From Gigaspora margarita (taxonomy: Eukaryota > Glomeromycota > Glomeromycetes > Diversisporales > Gigasporaceae): a stretch of 64,000 nucleotides of DNA. Under the pieces are notes generated by a model. The model did not search any database. It had not been told where the DNA came from and saw only the letters and a list, made by a program, of their open reading frames with translations. A program made the translations under genes and the position numbers. The stretch spans positions 299,750-363,749 of the forward strand of contig WTPW01000071.1 of NCBI GenBank assembly GCA_009809945.1. Direction: 5' to 3'. How positions within the stretch are numbered: the first letter of the stretch is position 1; each line of letters starts with the position of its first letter. Positions 21,488-34,445 of the stretch are shown here, in pieces.

Positions 21488-22991
21488 TATTTTTAATATT
21501 TATTTTTTTGTTTGATATATGTGTATCCGGCAGACTGTAAGTAATGAAAAGTTTATTTTTGAAAATTTACATAGTAAATTTATCAATTTTATTATTAATA
21601 ACAATAAAAAATATTATTAAAAGCTTATTTTTATCATTATATTTATTAATAAATTTTTATTTATGCATATCGGAATAACAACAGATAATGCAATTAAAAG
21701 CTTAATTTGTTTTTTTTGCATTGTTTTTTTATAAAGTGCACATGCAAATGTAAGCCGAGTCCTGGGTTTGACTTTAGACAAGTTTTAATAAAATTTGACT
21801 TTTGGGGTAGTATAATTTTTTTTTTTATTATTTAGAATTTATATTATGTCTTTTATATAAATAAATCAATCATGTGTGACAAATAGCATAAATCAATTTT
21901 TTATACTAACAAGAAATTTTTGTAGCGCAACTACGTTGCGTAGCTCTACCATTGCATATTAATATTACTAATCTACCGTAGATACCAATGTTAGATACCT
22001 ATGTAGCACCTAGCCATTTTTATGCATGTTATTGGGTCAACTCTAATACATGATACATAAACTTTATTCATGAGGTGAACAAAATTTGTGTAGCATGTTT
22101 AGAAATGACCAATAAGATGCAGAAAATGGCTAGGTGCTTATGTCAGAAATGTACAATAACGTTAAACTAAATAAAATCAACTTGTAATACAAGCATAGAA
22201 ATTTGAACTAGTTCATGTAGTGCCAGGTCAAAAATTAACAATCTAATTTATTTTTTTTTTTATCAAAATTTAAGAGTAGAGACCATTTCGATATAATGAA
22301 TAATTCTGTCATATTGTAAAAGGTAAACTCTTACGAGTTTGAATTGGCAAGTTTAGGTGGACTTTCAGGTCGCAGTCAGACATCTCTAAATGCAATTCGA
22401 CGGGACCATATGAAAAATTTTAGCAAACGTGCATTTAGGAAGGTATTGTATTTAGGGAGGTAAAAATCTATAAGCGTAATATTAATCGGGCCAGGCGAAG
22501 ACATGCATTCAGGGGGATTTTCATAGGACGTGCATTAAGGGGTCTGACTAGTGATGTAAGTTTGTAGTTATGTACTTGTTATTGGTCATGTTGTTGTTGA
22601 TAACTGATTATTCACTAGGACACTGTGCTTATGGCGGTTGTGAAGAAATCAGCGATTATCGTTAACAACATGACCCAATAACTACATTATACTAATTTAA
22701 ATTAATTTCATGCATGTAATATACACAATTAGTCACTTTAATGCAGCTCTTAGTGGCCAAGTATGACTATGCGTATTAACCCATAAATGAAGCTTTCCTT
22801 GTTATTCTATTGACCTATATTTTGGGTCAATGTTTTAGACCGAATTTAAGGTGGTTTTACACTTATGGATTGTATTTAAATGACATATATGTCTTGGTTA
22901 GCGTATTTGTATGTAGTCATTACAAAAAATTTAATAAAAATAGTTATTAATAAAATCATAAAATCCAAATTATTTCTTAAAATCCATTAAT
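21488..22991. other. Intergenic region upstream of the Sel1-kinase gene
   Basis: It contains the right part of the interrupted repeat array (to about 21730) and two inverted repeats. GCACCTAGCCATTTT (22005) faces AAAATGGCTAGGTGC (22124). GTTATTGGTCATGTTGTT (22578) faces AACAACATGACCCAATAAC (22664). No ORF is supported. The last 100 bp before the ATG are AT-rich with no clear TATA box. Confidence 0.5.
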
Positions 22992-25406
22992 ATGGAATTC
23001 TTTAAATCAGGTGTTCGTTATATGAATGGAGACAAAAAAGATAAGAAAAAAGCATTCGAATATTTTCAAAAAGCTGCAGACAGGAGGATAGTTAGTGGAA
23101 TATACAATGTTGGATATTGTTATGATAATGGTATTGGAATTGAAAAGGATGAACATAAGGCATTCATTTATTATAAAAAATCTGCTGATATGGGTTATGG
23201 TGATGGAATATATAATGTTGGTTGTTGTTATGATAAAGGATTTGGAGTTGAAAAGGATGAAAATAAAGCATTCATATATTACAAAAAATCTGCTGACATG
23301 GGAGATAACGATGGAACATATAATGTTGGATATTGCTATGAAAAAGGAATCGGTGTTGAAAAGAATGAATATAAGGCATTCATTTATTATAAAAAAGCTG
23401 CTGACATGGGAAACGCTGAAGGATCATATAGTGTTGGTTATTGTTATGATAATGGAATTGGAGTTGAGAAAGATGAGTGTAAAGCATTCATTTATTATCA
23501 AAAATCTGCTGAAATGGGTGATAATGACGGAATAAATAACGTTGCATATTGCTATGAAAAAGGAATTGGAGTTGAAAAGGATGAGCATAAGGCGTTTATT
23601 TATTATAGAATTTCTGCTGACATGAAAAATGCCGTTGGAATATATAATGTTGGAAGTTGTTATGAAAACGGAATTGGAGTTGAAAAGAATGAACATAAGG
23701 CATTCATTTATTATAAAAAAGGCGCTGATATGGGGTATGCCCTTGGAATAAATAATGTTGGTATTTGTTACGAAAACGGAATTGGAGTTAAAAAGGATGA
23801 AAACAAGGCATTCATTTATTATAAAAAAGCTTCTGATATGGGTTATACAGATGGAATATATAACATAGGTTATTGTTATGATAATGGAATTGGAGTTGGA
23901 AGAGATGAACATAAGGCATTCATTTATTATCAGAAATCTGTTGATATGGGTAATGCCGCTGGAATATTTGCACTTGGCGACTGTTATCAACATGGAGTTG
24001 GCGTTGCAAAGGATGAACATAAAGCATTTACATATTATCAAAAATCTGCTGATATGGGTGATGCTGATGGAATGTCTCAAGTTGCTTATTGTTATCGAAA
24101 TGGAATTGGCGTGAAAATGGATATACAAAAAGCTAATCATTGGTTTCAAATGTAATTATTATTTTTTTTATTATCCAATTTTTTGCTTACTAATATGAAT
24201 TATTTATTTATGTAGGATAAGGTATAAATTTTCAGGTAAATTTGAAATTTTTTTTTTTTATCATTTGATAAAATTGAAAAATCTTATTGAACAATTCACT
24301 TTAGAAACAGTTACGACATCGTATGAAAATTTTGAAATTGGCGATCCTGTAAAAGGAATATTGGATGATGAAAGATATCAATTATCATGGATCCCGTATG
24401 ATGAATTTAAAAATATTAAAGAAATTGGAAAAGGTGGATTTGCAACAGTATATTATGCAGAACGTTTGAAACAAACTTATGAATTTATAACAACTGAATC
24501 TTTTGCTCTTAAAGTAATTCATAGTCAAGAATTTTTTGATGAGGTATTTTTTTTTAATTTCTTGTAATTCAGAATTTTTTTTTTTTTATTATTATTTACC
24601 AATTTTACATACTTTAAAAGTTAAAGGCATATTGTGAAATCGGATATGAAAATCCTTCATTTTTAAAATGTTATGGAATATCAAAATATAATGAAAATTA
24701 TATTCTTGTTTTGGAATATGCTAAAAAGGGTTCTTTATATCAAAACCTTCAAGACGTAGTAAAAATGGAATGGAAAAAAAAATTAAATTTATTGTATTGT
24801 ATATCTTCCGATCTTGCAGCAATTCATTCTCAAGGATTTGTGCATCGAGACTTACATAGTGGAAATATTTTGCAAGACGAATTACATAGCGCATATATTG
24901 CGGATTTGGGACTATCAAAATCGAGTGGAATTTATGGAGTTATGCCTTATGTTGCTCCAGAGGTCTTACAAGGTAATCCATTTACACAAGCATCCGATGT
25001 CTATGCGTTTGGAATCATCATGTGGGAAATAGCGGTAGGACAAAGGCCTTTTTGTGAAAAACAATTTGATGAAGTTCTTGCAATAAATATTTGTAATGGA
25101 TTGCGCCCTGAATTTATTAATAATGTTCCAGAGTATTATGCTAATTTATCTAAAAGATGTATAGATGAAGATTCGAAAAAACGACCTACTGCTAAATTAG
25201 TACAATCCCAAATTAATATTTGGATTGAAGAATTAAATAGCTTAGATGATGAAAATGACATCAAAAAACATTTCTTGAAAACTGGTAAAATGTCAAAAAC
25301 ACTACCAATTCGTTCACAAAAACTTCCAGAACATAAGTATGTGAGCAAAAAAATTGAGACACAAATAATATCTGAATTAATTCTGTTAAATTCCTATAAT
25401 GAATAA
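22992..25406 (+). CDS. Sel1-repeat / TKL-type protein kinase fusion
   Basis: Four exons are proposed: 22992-24151, 24216-24235, 24305-24543 and 24621-25406 (about 734 aa). Exon 1 carries ten 36-aa Sel1 repeats (108-bp period, consensus AFIYYKKSADMG-x6-NVGYCYENGIGVEKDEHK), which form helical scaffolds. Introns are 64, 69 and 77 nt: GTAATT...TATGTAG, GTAAAT...CTTTAG, GTATTT...AAAAG. Phases fit exactly: AT plus G gives Met, 20 nt leave one G, and AA completes Glu before TVTTSYENFE. The kinase has IGKGGFATVYYAE, FALKV (beta-3 Lys), HRDLHSGN, DLGL in place of DFG, and VAPEVL, all compatible with activity. The kinase frame lacks an ATG near its 5' end, which supports the fusion. A non-fused alternative is two adjacent genes. 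The antisense open frame over the repeats is a shadow. Confidence 0.8.
24216..24235 (+). CDS. 20-nt micro-exon of the Sel1-kinase gene
   Basis: It is bounded by TATGTAG and GTAAAT and reads (M)IRYKFS with one leftover G. It is required to connect the Sel1 exon (phase 2) to the kinase exon in frame. It is independent evidence that very short exons are used at this locus. Confidence 0.7.
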
Positions 25407-26290
25407 TTGTTTTTTTTGTATCATGATTTTTTAGCGATTAAATATAACATTTGCAATTAAAAATAAACTTAAATGATTATTCATATAATCCTAGAAGTCT
25501 AAAAAAAAAAAAAACAATTTAAATTCATTCTAGTAATACTCTATTTGAGTATCATCAAATGAATATGTACGTACCATTTCACGCGAAAATTTTTAGGATG
25601 CTTTAATATTATCGATATTGCTCTTACATCGAAATTGCTACTTCATTTTTCAAATAATTATTACTATATTCCAGCGTAATAAGTTCCATTACTTCATTTT
25701 CGTATAGAATACATTAATTATTTTCTCATCGCCTCCCTTACCTTACTATTCTTACATTCTAGTTAGATCCCCAATCATTATAAAATAAGAACGCTTTCTG
25801 TAATGAGAATGTGTAACTTGTAATAATCCACTTTTGTAAATAATTATCTTCTTTTTAAGATCCTAATGTTTATGACGGAATAAAGCTAAATCTGGCACAG
25901 TTCATAAGTCTTTCCCCGACTTGTGACATGAATTTCCCCCTACATTTAATTCTATTTTCCTTTATTTTCATCATTAGTATAGATTTCATTATACGTAAAA
26001 TGCATTATTTTACCCCTACGTATGTTTATTTAATTATTCTTGTCTTGTTTATTTCATACTCCGGGAAAACATTTAAGCGGGATTATTGATACACTACACT
26101 ATTCCCAACGGTGAAAATTAAAGCAGACCTTGTAAAACATAAAGCGAATAAGAAACGAGATGAGAAAGATTCAACCATGCAAGATGTATATGACTATTGA
26201 CTTATAGTATATATTTGTTTGTTTTTATTTATTTATTTTATTTACAGTCGCACCCCCTAAGTGCACACCTCCTCTATATGCACACTATAA
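25407..26290. other. Intergenic sequence downstream of the kinase gene
   Basis: There is no supported gene. The region is AT-rich with short T-runs just after the stop codon, and no poly(A) signal could be assigned with confidence. Confidence 0.45.
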
Positions 26291-26499
26291 CCTGGTCCCA
26301 AGCTTTGGACCAGGAACGATGATTTTCTGGGGTGAAAACTTACCAATTCCGTCTGTGACAAAAACAAATTCTGCAAAACTTCCGTGCATTAAAAATTGTC
26401 TTTTCTGCACATATTCCGTGATAAATATATAGGATTCTGCGCTAATTATATAGAAAATATGTATATTCTGCAATTATAAATTTTTTTATTGTAATAAAA

Positions 26500-28657
26500 T
26501 TATAAAGATTTATTCACTAATTTTACCATTAAAATACAACAAATTTAAACATTTTAAAGAGTCTTCTGATAAATTTTGTTGATTGCTATCTAAAATTGTA
26601 TTGTATTTAGAAAAGCTTCGCTCTACACTACATGAAGAAATGGGTAACCAGATGTAGTCAAGAGCGATTTGAGATAAAACTGAAGCTGCATACTAAATTT
26701 AAACAGTATTCATTTAAATCAATTCCCCAACTTCTATATCATCTTGTAAATTGCAATAAATTTCCCATTCATTTGGTAAATCATCTGATGGATTGCTTAA
26801 CTCAGGAATAAAGTCATAGCGTCATAGGTTTTTTTTGGCTAACTCCTCCTGTATGAATAAATTTTGGATTAAAAATTCGACAAGCATTAAATAATGGCCT
26901 ACCGGGATGTGAAGGAATATGTGCTGTAAATTTCAAATATGCTTTAGCAAAAGCACTTTGAAAGATTGGATAGAATTCAGATGGTTGAAAACCATTTTGA
27001 CTAATAATTTCATCTATTGGTAAACCAAAATGTGCAGCTCTTACATTTGATTCATAAGTTGTTGAAGTCTACCTTCAACATAAGGAATTATAGGTTTTTC
27101 TTGTTGGAAAAAATTCAAGTAGATATAAACTCTTTAGAAAATTTACTAATGAATTAATATAAATTGTAATTAAACCAAATTCATGTGCATCTGAAAGAAA
27201 AGAACAAATAATTCTTAAGGCATCAGTTTCATTATGTTCGATTTCACTTTGAAAAAATTCTGGCCAATAAACAAGGTAATCTCTAGTATACAAAACCATT
27301 TCAAACCATTAGACCATCTGGTTTTAGTAGGAAATGGTATTTTTTTATATTTGTTACACCACAAAAGTGCAAATAAATGATAAATCAACAACATTGTGCT
27401 GGGCTGTGAGTAAATATTTCCTTAATTTTGTCTAATAAAGTTTTAACAGATGAAAATGAATCAAATGTGCACCATGTATCTCTAAATAAACAAATCAATA
27501 ACTCAGTAATTAATTTATTAATTAAATCTAATAAATAAATATATTTTAAAATTTTATCCAATAAATTTAAAATATGTGCACAGCATGGAAAATGAATTAA
27601 TTGTGGCATTAGCAGATGTAATCTTTTATGATAACATTTTTTCATATATGATGCCAAATTAGTCAAAAAAGATGAGATAATGTAATTGGAATATTATAAT
27701 TTGCAAGTACACTAATAATATTTTGACCAATAGTTAAATTATTAACAGCTGTAAAAAAATCTACTAAAACTAATTTGGTATTTTCACGATATGAAAAAAG
27801 TGTATTAACTACACTTCATTGACAATTATATGGGGTGTTACGTATTAAAACAGCCCTTTTTTACATATATTTTATTTTGAGATAATTGAGTTTAATCATT
27901 TGTTTTGATTTTTGGACTGATCCGGGATTAATTAAATTTCACGATTTTGATTGGTTAAATGTAACAGATGACTATCGGGTAATCTCGTGATGTGTTGGCC
28001 TTACACAGCTTCATGTAATTTTTCTTTTACAATTATCTTGATTTTTTATTATGCAAATCGACTTTCATTTATAATTGAAAAATATCGATCATGCCAAAAT
28101 TTATATAAATCTAATGAAAACTCAATTTTCAAAAAATTGCAAAAAAGGGCTGTTTTAATACGTAACACCCCATATAATGTCTAATCTATGATTATTGAAA
28201 CTGGTTTTTGGACAAATAAAGTTTTAAGCAAATCTAAATGTGCAATAAAAATATTGGATACATAAAACTGCTTTAATGTTGATGCTTGAGGCATAGCACC
28301 ACCTTCTTTACAATGTTTTTTAAAAATAGAAGTAATGAGTTCACTTTTTCTAATAGAATGTCTGCACTTATAAATGCTTCTACTAAATCATTTATAATTT
28401 CTTTTTTAGATTCAGAAGCAGAAAATTAATTGTTTTTTGAAGCTGATGATATTTTTTATTTTCATAAAATGGTTTATTAGAATATGTGCTTTACTTTTAA
28501 GATGATCATTAACAGTTGATTTTTGTGCCCAATTTATTGAATTATTACAAAAGTTACAGAATAAAATATCATTTACAACTCTAAATTTACTAGGATTTTT
28601 ATCAAGTCTTGTTTGAGCCACAACAGAAGATTTAGACTGCCCACTTCTTTTTTTCAT
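26500..28657 (-). pseudogene. hAT-family transposase, broken
   Basis: Reading from 28657 downward, MKKRSGQSKSSVV is followed by a BED-type zinc finger (FCNFCNNSINW, then H-x4-H in HLKSKAHI). After an insertion, 27666-27385 gives HFPCCAHILNLL, the C-x2-H-x-LNL motif of the hAT RNase-H-like domain, and 27299-27075 contains degenerate C-terminal sequence (NETDALRIICSFLSDA). Stops and frameshifts separate the pieces, and the MITE at 27831-28172 splits the gene. A full-length transposase of this family is usually 600-700 aa. Confidence 0.75.
27831..28172. mobile_element. TA-flanked MITE with perfect 32-bp terminal repeats
   Basis: The ends TGGGGTGTTACGTATTAAAA and TTTTAATACGTAACACCCCA continue as exact complements for 32 bp. 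TA lies on both sides. It is inserted into the hAT transposase pseudogene, so it is younger than that copy. The near-perfect ends suggest recent activity. Confidence 0.9.
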
Positions 28658-28658
28658 T

Positions 28659-29440
28659 GTATAAAAAAAAAATTAAAAAAGACTAATTGTTAAAAAAAAA
28701 CATTGTAAAAAAAAACAATTATTTTATATTTTTTCATCTATCATTACATATTTTTGCACAAAAGCTATGCTATACTTAAAAAATAGACTAACTCTTTCTT
28801 GTAACAATAACCTTTAATTTTTAACAATCCTTAAGTACAATTTGCTTGTTTTTTTTTTAACACCAATTCCATTTTAATTACAATATCCAGTTTGATTCTT
28901 TAGTGCTTTTTGCTTTTTTTCAGTACTGATTCTATAATATTCAAGATGATTTATCTTGCTATTATTTTTTATTTTAGTGTGCATACAAAGAATCAATAAA
29001 AACAATAAATGACAAAATTACAATGTCATTGTGAAAATCAAAAAAAGGGATTCTGTTACTAGTTACAAAATAGCAAATTTTGTTATTCAACAAATAACAT
29101 CTGAAAATTTACAAATAAAGGAAGGCCTGCTTTTTAATTTCCAAATTTTATTAATCTGTAAATTTTACATTATGCATTCTTGAATTTGATTGGTTAAGGG
29201 TCATGGGACTAAGAAAAGTTGCATTCTGCGAGAATTCCATGGTATCTGCAATTCTTTCTGTATTCACAACTAGATTTATGATTTCTGTGGCATTTCGTAA
29301 AATGCAGAAAATCATCATTCCTGCTTGGGACTTAAATACCCTCCATATTCTGCACATGCACAAGTTTTGGAATCTAAGCATATATATGAAATGCATGCAC
29401 ATGACGAATTTTAAAGCTAGGCTATAGTAATACTAGTTTT
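28659..29440. other. Flank of the hAT transposase, no gene
   Basis: AT-rich sequence. The two opposite short frames at 29151-29427 overlap each other and match nothing recognised. Transposon ends matching this hAT copy were not identified. Confidence 0.4.
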
Positions 29441-29855
29441 TACAACTTATTTTTGACTTTGGTCAATCATAAATAGTTTTTATATAGTAAAGTTCAAATT
29501 TTACTATTAAATCGACTATAAGCACTTAAGTAAATATGTTCAGAAGATCAAAATGCATATTCTACCAAATTTTTATACAATTTGGGAACTTTTTATTATT
29601 TAGCTTTTAATTTTTACATTCATCGAATTTATACTTTTAAAAAATTTTAAATTTTTTGTCAAATATAAAATTAAAAGTCAAATAATAAATGTTCTCTAAT
29701 ATTGCTAAAAATTTTACTGTATATATATTTTGCTCTCCCAAACAAGTTTACTTAAGCGATTTTAATTGATTTACATAATAAATATTGGACTTTACATGTA
29801 GCGACCATTATCGATCATGGGTAACTTATTTTTGGGTAAAGGTTTATTTTAGAAA
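29440..29855. repeat. Foldback repeat, same family as 15030-15480
   Basis: TATATAGTAAAGTTCAAATT and ATCGACTATAAGCACTTAAG (29472-29529) are matched in reverse by CTTAAGCGATTTTAATTGA and GACTTTACATGTAGCGACC (29751-29808). The outer motif GGGTAACTTATTTTTGGG is shared with other copies. Confidence 0.7.
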
Positions 29856-30127
29856 AACGTAAAAGGATAGCTAATTTACAACATATGATCTGTGTAAAAG
29901 ATTCTATAATGAGAAATATTAGCCAGATATCTTTTGAATAAAAGAATGGAAAGAAAACCTTTCTGAAGTTTTCATTACGATAGCCTAACATTCTGATAAG
30001 TTAACTGAGACTGATGTTAAACTTGCAGCAACAAAAATAACTCATGTAAAAACAAAAGTATTTGTTTCTCCATGGAGGTCTGAAAAGGTAATTCTAAATT
30101 TTAAGTTTTTATCATAAAATAGTTATA

Positions 30128-31128
30128 TTAGTCATAGAACATGTCCTCTTGAAATAAGTTTAAAATAAGTTTATAATAAAAATTATAAAAAAAACTTATG
30201 AATTTACTATAAACTTTGAGCTAAAGATCCTTCTCAGCTTAACTAATTAACTTAAAATTAAATTTTGCAGGTATATAAAACAAGAAAAGAAGAGCATTAA
30301 AATTTTGCCAATTTTGCACTTATTCAAAATATAACTCTGTCAAAAACAAATATTTACAAATTTAAATCAGCAATAATATGTAAAATTATGCTTTGAACAA
30401 CTTTACTTAGGTGACAGAAGTAGATTACCTTGTAAGAAAAATGGGTTATCTATGTCTAAAGTTAAATTTATTGTATTTCATGATCTAACTTTTTTTCTTA
30501 TTAGGTAACCTACTTTGGGCTCTTAAGCAAAGTTGTTTGGCATGTAATTTTACACTATATTTAAGATTAAAACGCACTTTCTCAGACCTTTTACTAAGTG
30601 AAAAATGGGGTTAAAGTTAGAAAAAAAATTTTAAAAAAAAAATTTTTAACTTTAAACCCATTTTTTACTTAGTAAAAGGTCTGAAAAAGCACGCTTTAAC
30701 CTAAAATAAAGTATAAAATTATATGCCAAACAACTTTGCTTAAGAGCCCAAAGTAGGTTACCTAATAAGAAAAAAAGTTAGATCATAAAATACAATAAAT
30801 TTTAACTTTAGTACATAAATAACCCATTTTTCTTACAAGGTAATCTACTTCTGTCGCATAAGTAAAGTTGTTAAGAGTATAATTTTACACAAAAGGCTAA
30901 TTTAAATTTTGTAAATATTTGTTTTTGACAGAGTTACATTTTGAATAAGTGCAAAATTAGCAAAATTTTAATGCTCTTCTTTTCTTGTTCTATATACCTG
31001 CAAAATTTAATTTTAATTTCATTAGTTAAGCCAAGAAGGATCTTTAGCTCAAAGTTTATAGTAAATTTATATATTTTTTTTATGATTTTTATTATAAACT
31101 TATTTCTAGGGGACATGTCCTATAACTG
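30128..31128. repeat. 1-kb near-perfect palindrome (foldback element)
   Basis: The two roughly 500-bp arms are reverse complements almost to the centre at about 30632 (AAAAAAAATTTTAAAAAAAA). Paired blocks include GAACATGTCCT/GGACATGTCC, AGTAGATTACCTTGTAAGAA, AGGTAACCTACTTTGGGCTC and GGTCTGAGAAAGTGCG-like sequence. No transposase is visible. Short frames in the arms are mirror images and not genes. Confidence 0.9.
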
Positions 31129-31664
31129 ATATTGGCTAGTTCTAAAAATTATATAGGCCCCCTCATAGCAAAAGAGAGATAGGCAAAAAAATTACATTTT
31201 TTTTTAATTATATAACAATTTTTATTCTAATTATTCCAATAATTCAACATATGAAGTTTCTTTAAAAAATTTTTTTTTGCCCTATCCCCTTATCCATTTG
31301 CTAAGAGGTCCAATATTGTACAAAAAAATTTTTTATCAGGATAAAAAGTGGCTTTAACGAACCAAACAAATAAAATATTAAGAGAACGACTTTATGACAA
31401 CGTGAAAAACAATAATTCAGAATCTAACTATTCTGGAACTAACGATCCTAGCTAGGCCTATCAGATCTAATAATGATTTAGAATCTGACATGAACAATTA
31501 TAAACCCACTAATTTTGGGATAATCTTCATAGAACGAATCAGGTTGCATAATTAAGAATGGTAGAAAATTATTATATATTATTAATTTCTATCTTAGTTT
31601 TGTTAATTCTAAAACAAATAATCCTAAAGCATATAATCACAAATCAAAATCTTTGATCAGCAAT
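31129..31664. other. AT-rich intergenic sequence
   Basis: No gene recognised. A stretch near 31380-31560 is less AT-rich but has stops in all frames. Confidence 0.45.
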
Positions 31665-32169
31665 AGGACCCCAAAATATACATAGATAGGTAAGGTAACT
31701 TTTAAATTTTTTATTAATTGCTATATGCAAGAATTTTTACAAGATATGTACACAAAATATACCTTACATAAAAAAATTTAAAGATAAATATGCAAAATCA
31801 ATTCTCACCTTATTTATAGTATAAAATTTTATATAAGCTATCATCAGGTAAATAAATATCAATTATTAAAAATCTGCGTATATCTGCAACCCTGCTGGCA
31901 ATTGTTGAAGAATTTTTTTTTATTTTCTGCACAAATCAACAATTACAATTCAATAATCTGCACAGGTTGTAAAAAATAAAAAAATAACAAAAATCAAATA
32001 ATAAAAAATTACTATAACATATAGCTTGTCTAAATATTAAATGCTAGCTAATTTTTTATATATTAAAACAATCAAATCGAATATTCATATATTTTAACAA
32101 TTTAATTTATTACAAAATACAAAAAAAAATTAAAAAAAATACAAAATATAAATACAAATTATAACATAA

Positions 32170-32410
32170 ACCCGATTCCAACTATTGTGCCATGTTCCAA
32201 TATCACGCTATGTCCCAACTATCATACTAAATCCTATACTAAAGTACTAACTATTATGCTACACCCCCATACTAACTATCATGCTACTAACTATTATGCT
32301 ACATCCCATACTATCTTGCTATGTCCCGGGCTACATCTATTATGCTATGTATATTCTACTATTATACTATGCCATTCTACTATCGTGCTATATTCAATCA
32401 TACTATATTC
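32170..32410. repeat. Short-period degenerate repeat (CCAACTATTATGCTATGTC-like)
   Basis: Variants of ACTATTATGCTAC/ATGTCCC recur about every 15-20 bp. The open frame through it is low-complexity and unlikely to be a gene. Confidence 0.65.
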
Positions 32411-32491
32411 ATTCTAAAGAAAAAAAGAAACATTAGTACTGTAAAAAAAAGGAATGAAGAAATTAACTGAATCAACTAATATCTTATACCA

Positions 32492-32892
32492 GAAGACACG
32501 AATGCACACTAATGATGATGGCTCCAGTGACAGCCTCAATAGATTCCTCATCTACATTCTCAGCGTCCAATTTTGGTACTCTAGCAAAATACAAGTCTAA
32601 AATAAAAGAAAGAAGTGAGTAATAATAAATAAATAAATATATATATATATATATAAAGAAACTAGAAACTTATCTGGCATCAACAACAAAAAAACTGGAT
32701 AGCACATCCCTAAAACTTCTACTAACACAAGTCGTTGTCCCATGGAATACTATAAAGGCCTTCCTTTAAATAATTCACTAATATGCCTAGTAACCAAATA
32801 TTCACTTTACAATCATAAATTTGATCTTTTAATACTTCAGGGGCTATCCAATATAAAGTGCCAAGTTTTAGTTTTACACAACATCATAAAGA
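32492..32892 (-). pseudogene. STE20/PAK-type kinase fragment captured in a transposon
   Basis: On the minus strand from about 32870, KLKLGTLYWIAPEVLKDQIY then KVNIWLLGILVNYLKEG corresponds to activation segment, APE motif and the D-x-W-S-L-G helix region of STE20/PAK kinases (GTPYWMAPEV, VDIWSLGI). The usual Asp is Asn and the frame breaks at about 32745. A second open piece, 32600-32492, follows an acceptor-like TTTATTTTAG and reads LYFARVPKLDAENVDEESIE, ending in TAA; its identity is uncertain. The fragment lies wholly within the hAT-like element at 31665-34855. Confidence 0.65.
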
Positions 32893-32989
32893 AGTGGAAC
32901 TGAAATCAGCTAAGTATGTTAGACAAAAATTATATTAGTAAAAAGATTATACAATAAAATAAATCAAATTAATACTTATTTTTTATACT

Positions 32990-33270
32990 GCTCGTGTAAT
33001 CAGTGACTAGTACTGCTTATTTAAATACAGTACCAATATAAATAAATAAAATTAAAATAAATTAAAATAAAAAAAAATTAAAATAAATTAAAAAAAAAAT
33101 AAATGTTAAAAAAAATCTAATATATCGTAATGTACATATTTAAATAAAAGAAAATAATTTAAAAATAAGTTAATACATAATAAAAAAATTAAATAATTTA
33201 AAAATAAAATAAATAAAAAAAAGTAAAAAAAAATAAAAAATAAAAAAATAATAAATAATAAAAAAAAAGA
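32990..33270. repeat. A-rich low-complexity tract
   Basis: The sequence is dominated by AAATAAAATTAAA-type runs and resembles the tract on the other side of the N-gap. Confidence 0.7.
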
Positions 33271-33603
33271 AAAAAGTCATCTTGATATGAAGTTTGGGAA
33301 AGAGTTAGAAAAGAGGTGAGTAGCTGGATCAACTTTGGCCAGTGAGCAGCATAGTAGAAATTGTAATTGGTAGTCTCGATGGGCCATGAGAACCTTCCGC
33401 TAAAATATTATGTTACTAGTTCATAGATATGTAACATGAGGAAAATCTCACTATAGCAGGTCGCACATAGGTGTTCTCTGAACAACCGGGTGAGCTAATA
33501 TTTGTAGATTAGGTAGTAAAAAGATTACTTTTTATATAATTTTTGTACTAAATTTGTTAGTTCAAATCCTAATAAAATATGAGCAAGACTGCCGAATAAA
33601 AAA

Positions 33604-33892
33604 NNNNNNNNNNNNNNNNNNNNNNNNNNNNNNNNNNNNNNNNNNNNNNNNNNNNNNNNNNNNNNNNNNNNNNNNNNNNNNNNNNNNNNNNNNNNNNNNN
33701 NNNNNNNNNNNNNNNNNNNNNNNNNNNNNNNNNNNNNNNNNNNNNNNNNNNNNNNNNNNNNNNNNNNNNNNNNNNNNNNNNNNNNNNNNNNNNNNNNNNN
33801 NNNNNNNNNNNNNNNNNNNNNNNNNNNNNNNNNNNNNNNNNNNNNNNNNNNNNNNNNNNNNNNNNNNNNNNNNNNNNNNNNNNNNNNNNNNN
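33604..33892. other. Assembly gap (N)
   Basis: 289 undetermined bases. A-rich low-complexity sequence lies nearby on the left (to about 33270) and directly on the right, which probably caused the gap. Frames reported across it are artefacts. Confidence 0.98.
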
Positions 33893-34445
33893 TAAATAAA
33901 AAAAATTATAAAAAAAAAAAATTTTTAAAAAATAAAATAAAAAAATAAAAAATGAAAAAAAATTAAAATAATAAATAAAAAAAATAAAAAAAATAAAGAA
34001 AAAAAAATTTAAAAAATTGAAAACATTAAAAAAAAAGTTTAATTAAAAAATAATGTTAAAAAAGTTTAGTAATAAAAAAATTAAAAAATAATATTAAAAA
34101 AAAAATTAAAAATAATTAAAAAAAAAATCAAAAATAAAAAAATATTGAAAAAAATAAAAAAATGTTAAAAAAATAAGAATAAAAAAAATCAAAAAATAAA
34201 AAATAAAAAAAATAAATACTATTAAAAAAAAACAAAAAAAAACATTAAATAAAAAATAATAAATAAAAAAACGTTAAAATTTTTTAAAAAAAAGATTTAT
34301 ATTTTATGTGTTTGTTTTTATTATTTTAGTTTATTTTAGTTTTTTTTTTATTTATTCTATTTATTTATTATTTTTTAAATTATTTATTAAATATATATGT
34401 ACGTTTAATTTTACTTTTATTTTTTAGTTTATTTTTTTTATTTAT
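33893..34445. repeat. A-rich then T-rich mirror-like low-complexity tract
   Basis: AAATAAAAAA-type runs change at about 34300 to TTTATTTTAGTTTATTTTAG-type runs. The two halves can pair, making a long AT hairpin within the hAT-like element. Confidence 0.65.

Noticed and set aside
23424-24149. 241-codon open frame antisense to the Sel1 repeats
   Set aside because: It is a mirror of the 108-bp periodic coding sequence. Its peptide is low-complexity and repeats with the same period.
22992-24150. Regularly spaced repeats as a CRISPR array
   Set aside because: The repeats are in-frame Sel1 coding units of 108 bp without distinct spacers, in a eukaryote.
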